Positions 60,914-64,000 of a stretch of 64,000 nucleotides of DNA are shown piece by piece (within the stretch, counting starts at the first letter, position 1; every line of letters begins with the position of its first letter). Source of the stretch: Salinibacterium sp. G-O1. GTDB lineage: Bacteria > Actinomycetota > Actinomycetes > Actinomycetales > Microbacteriaceae. Both the position numbers and the translations under genes were made by a program. The stretch covers positions 868,001 through 932,000 of the forward strand of contig NZ_JASISV010000002.1 of assembly GCF_030063305.1 (NCBI RefSeq), given 5' to 3'. Under the pieces are notes generated by a model. That model worked only from the letters and a program-made list of their open reading frames with translations. It was not told the DNA's origin and did not search any database.

Positions 60914-63139
60914 CTATTCGACCGCCACCAGCCACCGTGCGGCGAGCGATCTCGGAGCGAAAGTTGCCAGAAGGCTGGGGCCCACGCCCGCCGCGCTCCT
61001 CAGCGACCGGATGACCGTGTGCACGTCCGCTGGATCGGGAGCGCCATCGTGCTCGGCGAACGCCTCGGCCTCGATCGCACCGCGCAGCCTGGCGAGAGCA
61101 TCCACTCCCTGCAGCGTGACGTGTCGCCGGAGGTCGTCATCCAGTTGGCGCGGGGTGCGCGCTCTGTCCAGGTCGAGACCGAGATCGTCTGCGGTGTCTC
61201 GCAGCTCTTCCCACGCTGCCGCCGCCGATCCGCCAGCCACCTGCCGAAGCCGTCGTGCTCGGCGCACACCCCGCATCACGGCGGGTGAGACGAGCAGAGC
61301 GAGCACAACGGCGACCACGAGTATCCACCATTGAGTCGTGCTCGCCGGGGCGCTGGAGCCGATCGATTGCGGGTCATTTCGATCCGGACGACCGTCCGAA
61401 GGGAGGTTCGGTCCCACCGTGGCACCGGCGGTGGGGGCGGTGCCAGGAACCGACTCGTCGACGTCCGGAGTGGCGGGGTCATCCACGGAGAGCGGCGCGA
61501 ATTCGGGCACGAAACCGCGACCGGGGGTCGGCTCGAAGCGCACCCAACCGACGCCGGCGAAATACAGTTCGGGCCAGGCGTGGAGGTTGAAGGTCGTCAC
61601 CGTGTATTCGGTGGTGCCGTCATCCTGAAGCGAGGCCTGGCCGGGCGTGAACCCGACGGTCACCCGCGCCGGAATCCCGAGGGTGCGGGCCATGGAGGCC
61701 ATGGCCGACGAGAAGTGAACGCAATACCCAGATTTGGCGGCGAGGAACGGCTCGAGCACGCTCGCGCCCGAGCCGTCGTAGTTGTTGTCGACCGGCGCCT
61801 CCTCCGAGTAGACGAAGTCGCCGCTCCGGAAGTAATCCTGAAGCGCGACCGCCTTCTCGAAGTTGCTGGCATTGCCTGCCGTGACTTCGAGCGCTGTGCT
61901 TCCCACGACGGCGGGCATGTCGTCCGGCACCACGAGATAGCGCTCGAAGCCAGGCTCGACGGTGGTACCCGCGGCAATGAGCTGTTCTATGGATGGCGCG
62001 ATCCGGGTGCTCTCGACTGTGTAGTTCTGGCCGCGAGCGCTCGAACGCTGGGTGCGAACAGTCAGCGCATCGGGATCCCACGTCCACGCCCCGACCAGCC
62101 CCCTGATGCTCGCCGGAGCGTACGGTGTCGGCAACCAGCGGCTCAGGATATTCAGCACGGAGATGTCGGTGGTGACCTCAGTGACAGGCACGTCCTCGCC
62201 GAGGCCGGGAGCCGCACCGATGTCGCGGACATTGTTTTCGGGCGCGATCGTCGGATCTGAGTTTTCCCACGTGCGCCCCGTGAAGTCATCGAGCGCCGTG
62301 AGCCTGAGGTACTGCCCGTCCGAGTCGGTGGAGGTGTAGCGCAGCGCGAGCGTGGGGGTGCCGCGGCGAAGGTCATCCCCCAGGGTGAGGATGGGGTTGA
62401 GTCCCGTGGAGAACCCGACCGAGGCCCCATTTCCCCCCGCTGGCCCCACCGGCGGTAGCACTACCGGCACGATCAACCCTGCCGCGATGGCGGCCGCCCC
62501 GATGCCGATCGCCAAACGGCGACCCGAGCGCTGCGATCGCACGAGCAGGATGGCCAACCACGCCGCCGCGGTCAGCACGAAAAAAAGGCCGCCGCTGAGC
62601 GAGGGGCGCACAAAGCTGGGCACCAGCAGCAAAACCAGCAGAGGGACCCCGGTCAGGGTGGGCGCCCTGACCACGAAGGCGAGACCGTCCATCACGACCG
62701 CGATGACCGCGATACCGAGACACAGCAGGAACAGGATGCCCTCGTTGGCATTCGCTGGAATCGACTGCGCCGAGATGGATATCACCCCCGCGGTCTGGAG
62801 CTCGCCGAAACGCTCGAAGGTCTCCGGGGTGGGGATCAGCGCCAGGATCGACTCAGCCGGGGCGAACATCAGCGTCATCACGAGGAATGCCGTGGCCGCT
62901 GCCGCGACGCTCGGCCAGACACGACGAACCGCAAACGAGCGCACGGTGGCGGCCGCCGCAAAGACGATCAGCGCCACAGTCATGATGGCGAACCACCATG
63001 CGACATCGGCGATGAGTGAGGTGAGTCCGGCGGCCGCCGCACCCACCCCGAGCAGCATGAGCCCGCTCACCAGCCAGCTCGAAGCGACGCTCGGCGCCAC
63101 GCGGGCGTCGGCGCGGTCCGCGACCCTAGCGGCCGACAT
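60914..63139 (-). CDS. Transglutaminase-like membrane protein (TgpA/DUF3488-DUF4129 type)
   Basis: A 741-residue membrane protein: about seven N-terminal membrane segments, an extracellular transglutaminase-core domain with C473 (SGYCVHFSSAM), the following His (FNLHAWPELYF) and an acidic FEPTPG, then one more membrane segment and a cytoplasmic DUF4129-like tail. ATG at 63139 overlaps the DUF58 gene by 14 bases. Partners of this kind, with a MoxR ATPase, are common in actinobacteria; the substrate is unknown. The standard Asp of the triad may be replaced by Glu. Confidence 0.85.
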   Translation of the reverse strand: MSAARVADRADARVAPSVASSWLVSGLMLLGVGAAAAGLTSLIADVAWWFAIMTVALIVFAAAATVRSFAVRRVWPSVAAAATAFLVMTLMFAPAESILALIPTPETFERFGELQTAGVISISAQSIPANANEGILFLLCLGIAVIAVVMDGLAFVVRAPTLTGVPLLVLLLVPSFVRPSLSGGLFFVLTAAAWLAILLVRSQRSGRRLAIGIGAAAIAAGLIVPVVLPPVGPAGGNGASVGFSTGLNPILTLGDDLRRGTPTLALRYTSTDSDGQYLRLTALDDFTGRTWENSDPTIAPENNVRDIGAAPGLGEDVPVTEVTTDISVLNILSRWLPTPYAPASIRGLVGAWTWDPDALTVRTQRSSARGQNYTVESTRIAPSIEQLIAAGTTVEPGFERYLVVPDDMPAVVGSTALEVTAGNASNFEKAVALQDYFRSGDFVYSEEAPVDNNYDGSGASVLEPFLAAKSGYCVHFSSAMASMARTLGIPARVTVGFTPGQASLQDDGTTEYTVTTFNLHAWPELYFAGVGWVRFEPTPGRGFVPEFAPLSVDDPATPDVDESVPGTAPTAGATVGPNLPSDGRPDRNDPQSIGSSAPASTTQWWILVVAVVLALLVSPAVMRGVRRARRLRQVAGGSAAAAWEELRDTADDLGLDLDRARTPRQLDDDLRRHVTLQGVDALARLRGAIEAEAFAEHDGAPDPADVHTVIRSLRSAAGVGPSLLATFAPRSLAARWLVAVE

Positions 63140-64000
63140 GCGATCGGCCTGACTGGAACTCGACGGCCTCCCACGCTGCAGCGTGGTCGTCATCTGAGCG
63201 CACCGGGATGACGATCCATCCGGCATCCGTGAGTCGCTTCGTTGTGACGGGGATTGCCTTCGATAGCCGAGAACCAACAGCGGGGTCGAGGGACCCGAGC
63301 CCGGATGCGCCCTGCACCATGAACACGACGGCGACGTCTCCGGGGCGGCGCTGGCGCATCATCCATTCGACGGTCTGTGAGTCTGGATTTCCCACGATCG
63401 CGACAATCGGCCCGTTGCTGCCGCGCCCCTTGTCAACCGACCTGCTCATGTCCAGTGCGCTCGTGGACGTGATCGTGAGCCGAAGCTCGGCCAGCTCCGT
63501 GAGCAACTCCTCGTCGTGACGGGTGCGGCCGGGTGCGGGATGGCGACCCAGTTGGGGTGGTCCGGACTCCTGCACTTTCACGAGAAACCCGTAACGCCGA
63601 AGGTGCACGGCGACGGAGGCAAGCATGCTCACTGCCCACTCGAATGAGTCGCTGTCGAGGTAACCCGTGCGCTCGTCGCCCGAAAGGTCGTCGTAACCGA
63701 TACCCCTCGTGTCGAGGATGACGCCGGCCTCAGGGAACGAGCGATGCTCCTCCTGCCGCACCATCAGGTCGCCGTGGCGAGCGGTGGCACGCCAGTGCAC
63801 CCGGCGCATGGCATCACCGGTGCGGTACTCCCTGGTGATCGAGTCGTCAGCGTCGCCCGCCGAGCGCCTCTGCACGATCCGCGCCTCGCCGTCGCCCGCA
63901 GACACGCTAAGTGAGGTTTCGGGAAGCGCAACCACCTCAGGGGTGACGACAACCTCTTGCGCCTGACCGACGGAATACGTCGTGGAAGCAAACCCGAACG
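63126..64000 (-). CDS. DUF58-domain protein (N-terminus outside window)
   Basis: The frame is open to the right edge. The DUF58 core is visible as REYRTGDAMRRVHWRATARH followed by GDLMVRQEE, and a vWA-like fold continues to a C-terminal VVFMVQGASGL. Upstream of an internal GTG at 63935 the frame reads FGFASTTYSVGQAQEVVVTP, which is the family's beta-domain, so the gene starts beyond the window. Usually encoded with a MoxR ATPase and the transglutaminase protein found next. Confidence 0.85.
   Translation of the reverse strand, partial: FGFASTTYSVGQAQEVVVTPEVVALPETSLSVSAGDGEARIVQRRSAGDADDSITREYRTGDAMRRVHWRATARHGDLMVRQEEHRSFPEAGVILDTRGIGYDDLSGDERTGYLDSDSFEWAVSMLASVAVHLRRYGFLVKVQESGPPQLGRHPAPGRTRHDEELLTELAELRLTITSTSALDMSRSVDKGRGSNGPIVAIVGNPDSQTVEWMMRQRRPGDVAVVFMVQGASGLGSLDPAVGSRLSKAIPVTTKRLTDAGWIVIPVRSDDDHAAAWEAVEFQSGRSHVGR

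Noticed and set aside
63126-63935. DUF58 gene starting at GTG 63935
   Set aside because: The frame stays open to the window edge and the upstream residues match the family's beta-domain, so this GTG is internal.
1-64000. CRISPR arrays, tRNA, rRNA or complete insertion sequences
   Set aside because: No regularly spaced repeats, cloverleaf-like sequences or transposase frames were recognised on either strand.

Overview
This 64 kb window is high-GC chromosome from an actinomycete, most likely Microbacteriaceae (order Micrococcales). The evidence is the actinobacterial gene order xerC/dprA/comM/yraN/DUF2469/rnhB/lepB/rplS and rpmF/rnc/mutM/smc/ftsY/ffh, frequent GTG and TTG starts, apparently leaderless transcripts, F420-type luciferase-like enzymes and a strong GGATGC/GCATCC bias. 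No rRNA, tRNA, CRISPR array, prophage or complete insertion sequence was seen.

Layout. 1-21.1 kb is conserved housekeeping: recombination and competence genes (xerC partial, dprA, comM), RNase HII, signal peptidase, the rpsP-khpA-rimM-trmD operon, map, both SRP GTPases (ffh, ftsY) and smc, interleaved with two F420-type oxidoreductases, a gamma carbonic anhydrase and a phosphoglycerate mutase. 21.2-28.9 kb is an accessory block lying between smc and mutM. It holds a GH42 beta-galactosidase with a strong promoter and LacI-type operators, a large secreted esterase, a double GNAT protein, and a lipoprotein island bounded by a perfect 53-bp duplication of the mutM 3' end. 28.9-31.4 kb returns to the core (mutM, rnc, rpmF, DUF177).

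31.5-39.9 kb is one minus-strand operon: beta-ureidopropionase-type amidohydrolase, dihydropyrimidinase/hydantoinase, an F420-type oxidoreductase, a four-gene NMT1/THI5-type ABC importer and a class III aminotransferase. It looks like reductive pyrimidine or hydantoin catabolism, without a recognisable dihydropyrimidine dehydrogenase. 40.1-42.9 kb is a three-gene FecBCD-like importer resembling the cassette proposed to take up coenzyme F420-0, which suits the three F420-type enzymes in this window.

42.9-60.8 kb is a carbohydrate island with two interleaved systems. The first is a complete oxidative L-fucose route (FucU mutarotase, fucose dehydrogenase, fuconolactonase, fuconate dehydratase, SDR, diketo-deoxyfuconate hydrolase). 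It sits under a FadR-type regulator, and a shared palindrome ACATC-N-GATGT lies in both of its divergent promoters. The second is a GntR/HutC-controlled system (RbsD, RbsK, TalC-like aldolase, ketose 3-epimerase, RbsACB importer, PTE-family lactonase, FGGY kinase, FucI-like isomerase). Its promoters share TGTNNTTACA elements. Its sugar is unknown; D-arabinose through D-ribulose and D-xylulose is one consistent hypothesis. 60.9-64.0 kb encodes a transglutaminase membrane protein and a DUF58 protein cut by the window end.

The most unusual features are a three-copy palindromic element (about 95-112 bp), two copies of which are carried in frame inside smc and mutM; the 53-bp duplication flanking a lipoprotein gene; and the two operator families that tie the scattered sugar genes into two regulons.
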